Origin: Melastoma dodecandrum
Taxonomy: Eukaryota > Streptophyta > Magnoliopsida > Myrtales > Melastomataceae
DNA: 64,000 nt
Assembly (NCBI GenBank): GCA_029817715.1
Contig: JARUPY010000245.1
Location: 186,001 to 250,000, forward strand
Reading direction: 5' to 3'
The notes under the pieces were generated by a model. The model was not told where the DNA came from. It ran no database searches and was given only the letters and a program-made list of their open reading frames with translations. Every line of letters begins with the position of its first letter. Position 1 is the first letter of the stretch. Positions 34,613-46,199 of this stretch are shown piece after piece. A program made the position numbers and the translations under genes.

Positions 34613-35769
34613 TCTGAAGCCCAACTAATCAGGCCCATTAATGACAGGCCCATTTATAAAAGCCCAATAATGGGTCTTTTCCGAGTCCTTGGTGTCATTG
34701 CCCCACAAGACAGCCCCGTAGGCGACTCATTCCTTCTTGCTTATTCCTCACTTCCGGTCGTATCATCCAGCCACTCAATTCCCTATATGGTTCAGCCTTT
34801 CGGTCACTTCCCCTGCCCCTTATCACGCCTAGAAGATGCAGGGAAGTCCATTTATTCCGGGCATCCACAGCCCCCGTGCTTCCGGACATTGCCCTTGCAC
34901 CATTCCGCCCCTGCTCAACTCCTTTTTCCTTCACATTTCCAGCCCTCTCCAGCTGCCATACAACCAGCTCATGTCATCCAAAGAACCTTGAGTAACCACA
35001 TACATACGACACTAATCAGACACACACTATAACGTCCATGAAGCACAATCCGGTCCGTTGAAAGTTAAAGTGATGAACCTTCAAGTCTGGGAGCTCGTGT
35101 CGAAGATTGTGGAGAAAACAATGTCAAAAAGCCTAATAATTAATTTTTCTTTGAGGTATTTTATAATCGAGAGTACGTGACTTTATTTTTCACACTTTTT
35201 ACGGGTTCTAAATTTGATTACAATGTTATTATATTGATTGATTTTTCTTAAGAAGAATCTAAATTGAATTGCATGTCATCTGTACTTCCTATAGATAACC
35301 ATTGAGATCCTGGAGAAGACGACGACATCTAAAAGCCCAATAATCAGTTTCTCTTTGAAGTATGATAAGGATAGTAACATACCTCTATTTTTCACCTTTT
35401 TCGTGTCATAAGTTCGACATCGATTATCATGTATGCATAGATTTTTCATACAGAAGAACCTTACAATTTTTAATTGCTTGTCCTCTGCACTTTCTATAAC
35501 AGATACATCCCATCCACAACCCAATACATCCCTTTCTTCCATCCATTAGTCCGATCCATCCCTTTCTTCCATCCTTTTCTGTGCTGTCGGGATCGTCTAT
35601 TTTGGCAACCATAGATTCTTCCAGATCAACCATTACAATCATTTGAGACAACAATTTTTACAATACCCTGCTCCCGAAGGCGGATTGCTTAAGGTTTAGG
35701 GTTTAGGGCTTAGGAAACCTATATTTCTCAATAGGCATGGCGACTTTGAACAAATGACGCAACCACATT
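34613..35769. other. Intergenic region with a degenerate tandem duplication
   Basis: The plus frame at 34670-35032 has no recognised domain. A roughly 200-bp unit is repeated (listed separately). At 35693-35712 there are two and a half telomere-like units (TTTAGGGTTTAGGG), probably a telo-box-like motif or a short interstitial telomere repeat. Confidence 0.4.
35110..35510. repeat. Degenerate tandem duplication, period about 201 bp
   Basis: Unit 1 starts TGGAGAAAACAATG at 35110; unit 2 starts TGGAGAAGACGACG at 35311. The same order follows in both: CCTAATAAT/CCCAATAAT, TTTCTCTTTGA, TTTTTCAC, AATTG(C/A)..TGTC and CTTTCTATA/CTTCCTATA. Confidence 0.6.
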
Positions 35770-36003
35770 CAAGAACTGGAGGAGAGTATATCCAAATTGG
35801 ACGATTCTGTAATCTAACGAGACAGATGGTACAAAAGGATCAACATAATTGGCCATAAGGTTGCGCCTCACTTTGTGTCTGGTCGTGGGATTGCAGACAT
35901 AGTACCGGAAAGGTGAAGGCTCGTTGCAAGCAAAGCCAAACCCTTGCATATCCATAAAATGTTTGATTTGTAGCAAATTACCATAACTCCTCCTTATTTT
36001 ACA
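35770..36003 (-). pseudogene. F-box protein (F-box-associated domain) fragment
   Basis: Minus-strand frame: KIRRSYGNLLQIKHFMD, GFGFACNEPSPFRYYVCNPTTRHKV, then NYVDPFVPSVSLDYRIVQFG. This is the middle of plant F-box proteins: F-box-associated beta-propeller start, with the 'YYVCNPTT' motif. Small deletions are evident: the L-x-x-NYVDPF tract reads RNLMANYVDPF, and SLAFDP is lost before YRI. No F-box itself is present, and the flanking parts of the frame to 36249 are unrelated. A relic only. Confidence 0.65.
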
Positions 36004-36249
36004 TATCATTTTTGCACCCCCTGGAAAGGCCACACGATTAGCTTGCTTCTCTGCCTTGTATGTAAAGCTCCCCTCTAGTCCATCCCAATCGCACTTCCTC
36101 TCCGCCCGCCGGCTGCGAAAATTCATTTCGATGTCTCTTCCCATTGACCAAAGCCAGTGAAGGGTTTCCACGCACACATCCAAAGTAAATTTTAATAAAA
36201 TTGCATAGAAAATCTCCCAGAAAATTGTGATATGTATAAATCTGCTCAA

Positions 36250-37669
36250 GAAAATGTTTGTAGGGCGTACCTTACCTTTAGTCTGAATACACGTACCAGT
36301 AGGAAGAAATCACCTCTAGATCATTACCGTTTTCAAGAGCCTCAAGCGCCTCCAGATCATGACCGCCTTCAAAAACATCAAGCGCGACTCCTCTAGCGAT
36401 GCACACGAATAATTTTTCCCTTTGGTGCTAGTCCTCGAAACTTTTTTTTCTTGGAAGCTAATTTTTGAGAGGCTGAGCGTCACCTTAACCCTATGGGCCA
36501 AAATCTCTCTTTTTTTTTATAATAGAGAATATAATATTAAAATTAAAAACATTTAATTTTTTTCTCTTTATTTATTTTATTTCTATGGACCAAACTTATG
36601 CACTTGGGCATTAGCCCATATTGAAATAAAATAAACCTCAGCCCATTTAATAAGTCTACTCCAGAACCCATTAGTTTCTATTTATCCAGAATAAATTAAT
36701 AATCAAATTAATTATGATTCTGGATCAAATTTAAGTATCCACGAGAACTTAACATATTGTTCGTGATAACGTGATATTGCGTGCGACCCTCTAGGTTCTA
36801 TAAACGGAGGTACTGTAAGTCCATACACAAACTAAGGTAACCGTCTAGCAATAGTTTTCAGCCATCCAATGTGATAGAATAATGGTCATGAACCATAAAC
36901 CACTATGAACCGATTACTCTAATTCAATCTCTTCATCTAACCGATATTCCAATTAATTCGGCACAAAAATACGTCATCACCATTGTTTTACTTGGTTACC
37001 AGGATATAATAGACTCTCTTGAATGTTAAACATTCCTTCCATGGACATGGATTTTAGTGTCACTAATATCTGTATCAAGTGGCCTAGGTGTCAACTCTTT
37101 AATCCAAAAGAACGATGAATCATACATTGATTCAACACTATTCTCTCTACTCTTTGTCACACACCCAATAATCGTATTTCTCACAATCCGGTTAAATACT
37201 ACTTTAAATGACCTCAAAGCGCATAAACTACATGCATAGAATAAATGAATGTATCAAGTCAAAAGATCAGTTACACTCGTCCATAAAGAGGATTGATCAA
37301 TGATGTTCAATATGTGGTATCCTCTTAAATGGGTATGTTCAGTATTCCTAATCTCAAGGTACTCATAAGTATAACTTAGATATACTATCCCTCGATCTAT
37401 CTTGACCTCATTTATGCTCAACGATGATCCATATGCCAATTTTCCCTCTAAACATCTATCTGATCACGAACTATTTCAGATTAATATACTCATTAATTTG
37501 TGTGACTTTATTATTAATAATTTTACGTGTAGAAAATTAAATTTTGCCTTTTCCTTGCTCTCTACTCAATTCATTACATTTTTTAGTATCATTCTCTTCT
37601 CGACAACATCTAGCGAAAATAAATTCAACAATAATTTTCTAAAAATAATAAGTTTCCTACACCATTCAC
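36250..37669. other. AT-rich region, possibly LTR-retrotransposon non-coding DNA
   Basis: About 36,700-37,250 reads like non-coding internal or LTR sequence of plant retroelements (ACCCTCTAGGTTCTATAA, CAAACTAAGGTAACCGTCTA), recognised only loosely. No coding domain or LTR pair was found. Short frames here are not supported as genes. Confidence 0.3.
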
Positions 37670-38155
37670 CGGATAAGGGGAAGATTCCCAAATAGTTGGT
37701 GAAGGCGGTTGTGGTTGGGGGTGGTTTCGGAAGGCAAATACCTACCACCCGACGAGTTCCTTCGGCCGAACACCTACCACCGGGGGAGTCGTCTCCGACT
37801 ACCTCGGGGAAAGAGTCCCTTATCCAAACCTTCAATGTCCATATAATCAATGTCATAGCTCACATGAGAATGCATGGCGTTTATTTTATTTCATTAGTAA
37901 GTGGCGATTGCCTCGACTGATCTCATTTCATGTACGTGGATTAAAAATATTATATTATATTCTGCAAATTGTTTTCTTACCGGAAATTTTCATAATATTT
38001 TACTTTTGTCGTGTTTTTTTTGTTTTGTAGTAATAATCACGGAATTCCTTCACCAACATCGTAGCGGGGAAAGCAATGCATATATAATAAATGCGGGTGA
38101 GGAACTTCCAATGGCGTTCTGAAAAATCCATATTTCTGCATGCATTTTGGACTCC

Positions 38156-38165
38156 TATATATAAA
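38156..38165 (+). promoter_or_regulatory. TATA box of CYP76 copy 1
   Basis: TATATATAAA preceded by TTTTGGACTCC. The same block, with TCTATATAAG, precedes copy 2. It sits about 70 bp upstream of the start codon. Confidence 0.65.
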
Positions 38166-38232
38166 GAAGACCCCTCTATCCCCGAATTCGTCCTCATCCC
38201 GCGAAGAGATCAAAGTCACCGGAAGGGAAATA

Positions 38233-39865
38233 ATGGGAGTTTACATTGCCCTCCTCTCCCTCCTTCCGGTGTTCTTCTTCTTCCTCCGGCAGTTCCTGGT
38301 CCCGCCCAAGCCGAGGAACCTCCCCCCAGGACCTGCCGGCCTCCCCTTCCTCGGATCCCTCCATAAGCTTGGCAACCGTGCCCATCAATCCCTCTACGAC
38401 ATGGCAAGGCGTTACGGCCCCATCATGACCGTCCGCCTGGGGTCCGCGCTTGCGGTGGTGGTTTCCACCCCTGATGCTGCCCAGGAGATCCTCCGCGTCA
38501 ATGACAGGAACTTCACCGACCGTTTCATCCCTGATGTTGTTACTGCGCAGCCGAGCCCCGAGTACACCGTCGCATGGTCTGACGGGGGCAGTAACTGGCG
38601 CATCCGTCGCCGCCTGTGTAACACCCAGATGTTCTCGACAATTAGCCTAGACAAGTTCCAGCATCTCAGGCACCAGAAGGTGAGGCAGCTTGTGGACCAC
38701 ATTAGGGTCAAGTATAGTGGTGTTGGCAAGCCGGTTGACATCAGTCAGGTCGCGTTCGCCACTGCATTGAACCTGATATCAAGCACAGTGGCCAGTGTCG
38801 ATGTGGTCGACCCCGAGTTTGAGACGGCCCAGGATTTCAAGGAAGTGGTGTGGAGGATCATGGAGGACACTGGAAAGCCAAACCTTTCAGATTACTTCCC
38901 GGTGATTGGGAGGTTTGACTTGCAAGGCATCAAGAAGCACATCAAGGTTTCCTACACTCGGTTGCATAAGATGTTCGACGAAGTCATTGAGAAGCGCCTC
39001 CAAGAGAGGGCCGAATCTCTCTCCAGTGGTGATGCGATCAGGAAGGGCGACTTCTTGGATGCTCTTCTCGATCAATGCGAGGAGAAAAACTCTGGTCTTG
39101 ATCGCCACAACATCAAGCCCCTAATCCTCGTGAGTTGCAAATAGTCTTACAATTTCTTTCATGCGCCGACCGAGCTATTCACCCATTTATTATGGATGTA
39201 AACAGGATATATTCATAGGGGGAACGGACACGACTGCGATAGCGGTCGAATGGACCATGGCCGAACTCGTCCGCAATCCATCCAAGCTCCGAAAAACTAA
39301 AGAAGAAATCATCCGGGTCATAGGGGCCGGAACTCCAGTCCAGGAATCCGATATCGACCGGCTCCCGTACCTTCATGCAGCGGTCAAGGAATCGATGAGA
39401 ATTCACCCGCCGGTCCCTCTCCTCCTTCCATACAAGTCCAAGGCCGACATCGAGGTCAAAGGAGGATACATTATCCCCGAGGGGGTCCAGCTGCTAGTCA
39501 ACGCGTGGGCGATAGGGAGAGACCCTGATTACTGGAAGGAACCGACGTCCTTCATCCCAGAGAGGTTCCTGGATTCCAGAGTGGAATACAAGGGAGTGAA
39601 CTTCGAGTACATCCCTTTCGGGGCAGGTAGGAGGATCTGCCCTGGGTGGCCGCTGGCCGCTCGAATGGTGCACCTGATGGTGGCTTCGCTTGTCCAGTCG
39701 TTCGAGTGGGAAACTCCCTGGGGGGATGAAGCCAGAGGACCTCGATATGCAAGAGCAGTTCGGATTCACCATGAAGAAGGCAGTCCCTCTGTCCATCGTA
39801 CCGGTGGGTGCAGAGAAATCCGTTTAAGGTATTGTAGCCTCCAGGTTATGGCACGAATAAATTGA
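38233..39865 (+). CDS. Cytochrome P450, CYP76 family, copy 1 (frameshifted C-terminus)
   Basis: Haem-thiolate monooxygenase of the CYP71 clan; CYP76 enzymes act on monoterpenols and other small metabolites at the ER. Exons are 38233-39129 and 39206-39865; the intron is GT-AG, phase 0, inside LIL|DIFIGG. Seen: an N-terminal anchor (residues 2-22), hinge LPPGPAGLPFLG, I-helix GGTDTT, ExxR KESMR, PERF, and haem loop PFGAGRRICPGWPLA with the Cys ligand. Relative to copy 2 one extra A sits in the AAA run at 39711-39713. This shifts the last stretch, so the normal tail (KKAVPLSIVPVG, the SRS6 region) lies out of frame and the protein ends at 39865. In the other frame the stop would be 39825-39827. 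It is either a recent pseudogene or a sequencing error. Confidence 0.8.
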
Positions 39866-39885
39866 TTTGTTAGTGGCTCGAAAGG

Positions 39886-40404
39886 GAGTTCGATGTTGAA
39901 CTCGAAAGGGAGTCCGATGTTGAAAACTATCTGTATTGTAATAACTCGCAGTTGTGCTTGTGTGCTGGCCTTGTTGCATTATCTTATTAAAAATAATTCA
40001 ACAAAAGTTAATCTCCTAAAGCAAGAAATATATAATCATTCATTGATGTTATTATTCTAATTTTATCGAATATAAAAAACACCTAAATTTGCATTGAATG
40101 AACAAGACAATCATCTTCAACGAGAGTCTTTATGCTTTACAGTTAATGGCCATAAAAATATAAACAAATGATCGCTTAATAACTTTTATTCAAAGTTTTA
40201 ATTTTGTGATATTCATGGCGATAGTTTTCTTCTTTATATAATTATTATTTTTTTTAAAAGAAACCAAAATTTTAATGTAGAAGAGGCCTGTAATTATTCG
40301 ACTACTATAACTATCGTAAGAATAATTTCACCATGTAGTGTATTTTTTTCCTTATTAGCAAGAGATTCATGGGTTAGTTTAAAGCATTTGTCTAGTAAAG
40401 TGTT
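39886..40404. other. AT-rich intergenic stretch
   Basis: No gene or repeat recognised. Confidence 0.5.
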
Positions 40405-40413
40405 TTTAATTTA

Positions 40414-40987
40414 GGCTATCGGTTTAGGGCCATGAGTCAACTTTATGTTTTGCCCATAATTTAATTCGTTGTATAATTTTGTCACCAACTTTTGTTTTTG
40501 TATTTATTTTGACTATTTTTAATTTAATTACGCGAACGCCAAATAAGGTCACAATAAATAGATTTCATTTATCAACTAAAAAAGAAAAAATAATTGAAAA
40601 AATGGGAAATAATATTGAACATTGTCCTATTATTTTATCTTAGGATTTTGATGGCCAGATCAAAAATTCGAAGCCGAAGTCGGAGTATAAATTCTGATTG
40701 TCAAGAATATGTAAAATTGATGAGAGCCGAATGATGATTCTATTCTGGGGATTGTTGTTAATGGTAAGGTGAATGATAAGGTGGAAAAACATGTGAATGT
40801 GTGGTTGGAGGTCCACTATTATAGGGCACAGGTAAGACTATATTAATACATTGTTTGGCTTTCACATTATTAAATAATAGATTGGCGAAAATCAATATAA
40901 AAATAAAAGTTGGTAACAAAATTACATAACAAACTAAATGAATGCTAAAACAGAAAGTTGGCCTAAAGTCAAGGCATATAATTTGCC
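40414..40987. mobile_element. Non-autonomous MULE-like element (574 bp)
   Basis: The ends are inverted copies of about 100 bp. The left arm contains CAACTTTATGTTTTG and TTGTCACCAACTTTTGTTT; the right arm holds their complements (AAAAGTTGGTAACAAAATTA, CAGAAAGTTGGCC). A 9-bp duplication with one mismatch (tttaattta at 40405-40413, tttaattaa at 40988-40996) flanks them, the size expected for Mutator-like elements. No coding content. Confidence 0.7.
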
Positions 40988-40996
40988 TTTAATTAA

Positions 40997-42256
40997 TAAA
41001 ATAATATAATTTTAAGAAATTTGGACTAAATTGAATTATATAATATTCATCTATAATTATCAATAGAGAAAATTATTAAGAAAACGAGGAAAATATTACC
41101 GTAATTCCTCATTAAGCGTCTCTTGAGGAGAAGATACACTTTGTCCTTGTCGCCTCCACAATCTCCGGGTGATCGGAATATCCTAATGTTTTCATGCTAT
41201 TCGCCATGATCATCATTGTGGTGCTCTCAGGATCGGCCAATAACAACCGAGCTAAAGGGTTCCTCGCCATTGTTTTCTTTCTATCACGTCATCGTGCTCG
41301 CTGTTGCTATTGCAGGGAACTCAAGAAAGATGGACCGACAGATGCAAATACATTCTTTAATGGGGATTTCTCCTGATCACTTAAATCAATTGTAATGTCT
41401 TAACATTTCTCCAATACTTCGATGGATGTACATCAAAGGGGATGGAGTTATTACATGGCCTAAATTGATCATCGGTTAAGGTTTCACCACTCCTTTTACT
41501 TAAAATTGACATTCTTATATAATTTAATATTAAGGAAAATATCTCAATTTGTTAACCATCATTCCCTCTACTGTTACGCTTTTTTGGTTATAAGATGATA
41601 TTTTTTCTTAGAGTTGCTTTTCGAGTTGTTTTAGGTATGGACGACAGTATTGAACTTTCTGCTTGAGTGTTTGCGATTGCAGGAGCATAAAATTGAAACA
41701 TTATTTCCTTATCTTAAGATTTTATGTTATTATGATGTCTTATGAGTAACATATTATGTTTCTTTTATACTATTAATAGGGGTGTTTAGCTTGCAAGAAA
41801 CAACTTTGTTATTTTTCTCATTTTTTTAGGCTTTCTTACAAACCCTAGAATTTTGATATCATTAAAGTTTCAATCCCACTCGTGTTCGATAGTTTTTTCT
41901 ATGATATTTCCTATTTTCGTTTGGTCCGAAATTGAGATCTTTTAAGATTACGTAATATTACAGAAATATAATATCCGATATTATTAGATATTATATGATG
42001 CTAGGCTAATTTCTAGATCCTACTATATTAGATTTCTAACTTGGAAAAAAAGTTACGACTATCTATAAATAGGGTCTTTGTCTAGGTTAATAGTTATGCT
42101 GTGACATAGTGAGAGTGTGACATTCATGAGATAAAGTCATTGGGTCATGGTAGATGTTATTCTACGCGATTCAGGGTTAGGAGTTTCTTGTATCTCTGGT
42201 GGGCGAGCGTCACGCTTAGTGTTTTTATAATTTCGGTTCTCTAGTGATGATGAGAG
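40997..42256. other. AT-rich intergenic region
   Basis: A short frame at 41194-41376 has no recognised content. A TATA-like CTATAAATAGGG lies at 42062-42073, but nothing clearly transcribed follows except the viral-like relic. Confidence 0.4.
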
Positions 42257-42895
42257 ATGAGCAACCACATAACTCGTTGTCCAATAGACCAATCGAGAGA
42301 GGAATCAATAAGGATGATGAGAATTGCCTATCCATATAACTCGTTGTCCAATATTCCTGGAGTTTGTGAGGTTATTGAGCAATTACCCACGCAAAAGTCA
42401 ATTTCGGTAGGCGAAATCTTGAGGATGATAGAGCCATCCCAAGAAGTACCCAAACACAGGATGTTTAGTGTGAGAAATGAAGAACTGATCACATACGTTC
42501 CTCTAATCTTCAAGTTTGCTGGATACTATGAGTATTCTCTAGAGACTTTGATAAACACTGGGTGTAGTATATATTGTGCTAGACTCGATGCCTTACCTGA
42601 TGAGTGGTGGGAACCACTGCAAAAATCCATCCATATGGTTGATGTCGATGGAATAACAACAACCGTTAGCCATCGGTCCAGTGAGGTGCCTGTCTTTATT
42701 GGCGGACAAATATTCTTCAGTAAAGAGATCCTTGCACATCTTCTGTTAAAGGCATATATCATTCTCAGTGTACGTGTGCTTTTCGGCCTAGCAAGCGCGT
42801 GGCGGTTCGAACGACCCGAGGATCCGGACCCGCTCCCCAAGGCCCAACCGGTCGACGTTACGACTCGAGCGTCGGACGCTACGGAAGGGAATTAG
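42257..42895 (+). pseudogene. Endogenous pararetrovirus-like (Caulimoviridae-type) protease fragment
   Basis: The frame is 212 codons. About residues 85-155 resemble the retropepsin-like aspartic protease of endogenous plant pararetroviruses. The order is a hydrophobic strand, the active-site triplet, a Cys/Ala tract, a P-x-E-W-W segment, then a beta strand and the IGGQIF tract. The active-site triplet reads NTG rather than DTG, so the catalytic aspartate is missing. Reverse transcriptase, coat and movement genes are absent, and after about residue 165 the frame runs into unrelated GC-rich sequence. A small repeat (ACTCGTTGTCCAATA) occurs at 42271 and 42340. Family assignment is by motif order; a Ty3-type protease is the alternative. 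Confidence 0.5.
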
Positions 42896-44149
42896 GTGAT
42901 CCCTCCCTGGGTTCCTAACTAGGCCTACTCGGGCCCTCGTCAACCGTTTCTGTTTTCCTAAGAGGCGGCGGGCGAAAGGCGGAGCATGATCCGAAGGAGG
43001 AGTTTTCGGGAGAAATCGGGAGCAGCTCGTGTCGCCGTTACCCATCCAAAATGGCTCCGTAAAATTGTTGTCGGTTAACCTAAGTAATCTATACGGAGTC
43101 GCCACTGACTTAGTTTTGAAAACTGGTTTAAGTCGAAAAAGCTTAGTAGGATTCGGGGATTCTTATTTACTAACTTTTACATTCTAACATACGAAAAAGG
43201 AGGTGGCTTTTGCTCCAAAAGATTTGCTTTTGTTTAACGGGTGTTGGACCCGATCCGGGCATGACTCCGGACTCATGTCACTGTTTTAAGGGCTTTGGAC
43301 CCGATTTAGGCTTTTGGGCCTAAACTCGTATTTGTTGATAGCAAACAACATTCCACAATAACCCTATTGGCCTAAGGCATGCGGACAAGCACAAACAATT
43401 ATTGAGATCAAAGAGGGGGAATGATGGTGACCGTGAACCTATGCACTCGGGCCTATGGCCCGTTACAAGTGGATTTTCTATCTTGTCGGGGAGGCCTGCT
43501 CCTCCCCTTTGTATCTCAAGTGGTGGGAGCCGCTTCATGGTCTTGACATCACGGTTTTACATACGGAAAGATTCACGTACACGCACCTTCTAGAGCCCTT
43601 TTGAGAGATTCGGACTGAACCTTCGAAACTTACGCATCCCTTGTACATGTATAGACAAAAAGGCAAAGTGTAAGTTATGCGAGATAGTAGAGTGCAAGAC
43701 TCCACATGTGTTTTAAATAAATTAACGATAATCATGTCCATCAAACACAATGTAAATTTAATCATATTACAAAGAGTTAAGTCATTAAGAATCAAAACGA
43801 ACAAAGGTTGCACACAATTCAGAAAACGGATTGTAACTTTGGCTAGGATTGTACGATTCAATCAAAATTTCACATGGATCCAATGGTTGGATCGTAAGAT
43901 ATACAGGTGTAAAATGTCAGACCATTTTGTAGACTCGGTCTGAATTAGGCCAGGTAAAGTTCGAGAAAGAAAAATGGAAAACTCTACATCCTCAAAGAGA
44001 AAAAAATGTGGATAATATTTCAAAATCACCGTGATTGAATGAAGAACATATCTACAAAATTTGGATATGATCCAAAGGTGAGACCTTCCATTATTACATT
44101 AAGAAAATGATTGCGGCATTCAGAAGACTTTACTGAGTATACAGTCTGT
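42896..44149. other. Intergenic region, weak LTR-like sequence
   Basis: Sequence near 43090-43320 (CGGAGTCGCCACTGACTTAG and following) resembles LTR or leader DNA of plant retroelements. No domain or terminal structure could be confirmed. Short frames are not supported. Confidence 0.3.
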
Positions 44150-44700
44150 TCGCGAGATTGTTTCGTATTATGCTAGAAACTTCAACGGTTGATATATTTA
44201 TTCACAGGACCGTTTGGAAGTCTAGTTTATCTTTGAAAAATTTAAAGTCACGACAACCGATTACCTTTGGTAGTCACATTAACGCTGCACCAAGTCATTG
44301 TGGTGCAAAACATTTCAGTCTGTGCTGTGAAAATCAGTCACCTGTGGTACTTAACCCTCTATGCTGTAGAGGGTTGACAACTTGGTACAAAACCTTCGGG
44401 TCTTTGCTGTTCAACTGAGTCATCTGTGGTATAGAATTTTCTGATTTGAGCTGTAGAGGGTTGACACTTTGGTATAGAACCTTCTCGGCTGTGTCGTGCA
44501 ATTCAGTCATTTGTGGTACAGAACCTTTTGGTCTGTGCTATAAAAGGTTGACACGTATCACCTTTTGTAATCGTTACTACGTTACGTCTGAGTGATAACC
44601 ATCCAAATTCTGGGTGAAGAGTGGATGTATGCAAGTTGCCGAACCATTATAAAAGCTTTGCGTCTATCAAACAAATCACAATCGCATTCGTACATTCTAA
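44150..44700 (+). repeat. LTR fragment of the same copia family as 22.8-24.8 kb
   Basis: CCATCCAAATTCTGGGTGAA, AGAGTGGATGTATGCAAG and the TATAAAAG..TCAAACAAAT stretch (44590-44690) match the reverse complement of 22960-23055 at about 80%. The preceding 300 bp consist of degenerate CAGAACCTT..GGTCTGTGCT units, the same family as the 41-bp array. Orientation is opposite to the 24-kb LTR. Truncated on both sides. Confidence 0.7.
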
Positions 44701-44754
44701 TAGTTAAATGAAGATCATTATTATCAGTCAAGAAATGTTGGATTCAATCAAAGT

Positions 44755-44985
44755 ACGAAGTATTTCGTAAAGTACAAACAATATAATGTGTTTCGTAAAA
44801 TTTTACAAAGTCTATTACTATTTCTCACTTTACAAAATAGTCCGTAAGATCTTACGAAGCGCATAAAGAGATTGTTTCGTACCTTACGAAACTGCCTCTT
44901 TGATTTTACGAAATCCAACGAGTTTTACATGAAATTTTACGAAACCGTTTCATAAAGTACGAAACGGTTAGCTATTATTGTTTTA
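44755..44985. repeat. Cluster of TTACGAAA/TTTCGTAA motifs
   Basis: Within 230 bp the words TTTCGTA or TACGAAA occur about ten times on both strands, for example ATTTCGTAAAGTAC, GTTTCGTACC, CTTACGAAACTG, TTTTACGAAACC and AGTACGAAACGG. It is AT-rich and adjoins the LTR fragment. Confidence 0.75.
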
Positions 44986-44989
44986 CGAA

Positions 44990-46199
44990 CAGTAATTACT
45001 ATTCGTTCACGGGAGTCTAACTCCTTCCGAAGATTTGGGCTTACGACTCATCTCTTATTTTACCACAACTAACTCAAAGTATACATAACAAACATAGCTT
45101 TTCCCTCAAAGTACACATAACAAGTTTTCATGTGTTCACAAAAATCTTGATCTTTCCTGGGCAACAACGTCTTTGTTCATCCCAAGAGAATATGTGGATA
45201 ATTTCACTACTACAGTAATTTACTTGTCGATTGTCAATCAGAAATCAAGTAATTGGAATAGTATCTCCAATTTGCAGTTTGGGGTCCATCATGATGCACG
45301 ATCCGTTTCTGTATAGTCATTAAGTTTTAAGAGTTAAGTTACTGATTATTCTATTTTAAAAAATATATATTTTTATGTAAAAAATTGTTTGTAGTGTTTT
45401 ATTGGATTCAAATAATCGCACTATCATCCGTCGGCAACTTCCTTTTCACAGTTAGTTGCTTCTCTTTTGACAACCTTCTAAGAAGTTTCTATACGCATAT
45501 AATATAGTTTCAGAATCTAATCAGTTAATCACTTTCTGTACCCGTGGAGTCATAACTCTTCACTTAGATCACTGCACGTTGACACGTATAACCAGCAATC
45601 AATCGAATGCATGTTATTCCAATGCTATCCACAGCTCCTAGCCTGTCATCCAACAGCGGTCAAACTCCTAATTGTGTGAAGCGAAGGAGTTTTATGGCAA
45701 TAACTACGCGAGCTTTTGACTCCTTTGATAACTACGGTTTCTACATCGTAATTAGTGCGGTCCTGAATTCAAACCCCCGCGCACATAAAAGTCACCAAAA
45801 TAAGGCGAGAGGCCAAAAGAGCCCGCCTAGCCTTAAACCAAAGGGCATAGAGCGAAAGATGTCAGCCCGGTTCTGCTTGAGCGGTTTATTAAACTATATA
45901 TTGTATAAGGAAACCTCACATAATAGCTTAAGCTTTTAGGTCAAATGGTAAGGTTTCTACAAAAATGCTATGGTATATGTCACCTTAACATCTCATAATT
46001 TTTAAATGTTTTAATTTCCAAAAAACTTGGTTACATGTATGAACAGTCACCTGACATGTAGAAAAAAAATGACAAACATAAGAAACTATTATGTACATGT
46101 AAGAACGGTACTTACGACATGTAGAAACAGATTTTAGCCTTGACCATGAAATATATACCTCCAGAAATGATTTCATACTTCCCCGGACCACAAGCTGTT
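44990..46199. other. Intergenic region, nothing recognised
   Basis: The frame at 45607-45939 shows no known domain. Confidence 0.4.

Larger units (their letters stand above)
37670..39885 (+). repeat. Left arm of an inverted segmental duplication (CYP76 region)
   Basis: Includes the upstream block (37676-37870, AGTTGGTGAAGGCGG, ACCTACCACC, AAGAGTC), the TATA region, the whole CYP76 copy and its 3' flank (CGAATAAATTG near 39850). The same order occurs on the opposite strand at 46968-49265. Confidence 0.8.

Noticed and set aside
35693..35712. Telomere or chromosome end
   Set aside because: Only two to three TTTAGGG units; more likely a telo-box-like motif or tiny interstitial repeat.
36700..37250. 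LTR retrotransposon with definable ends
   Set aside because: Only loose resemblance; no LTR pair, primer site or coding domain could be found.
38194..39796. Minus-strand and alternative frames across CYP76 copy 1
   Set aside because: Antisense shadows of the P450 exons; the same shadows recur at copy 2.
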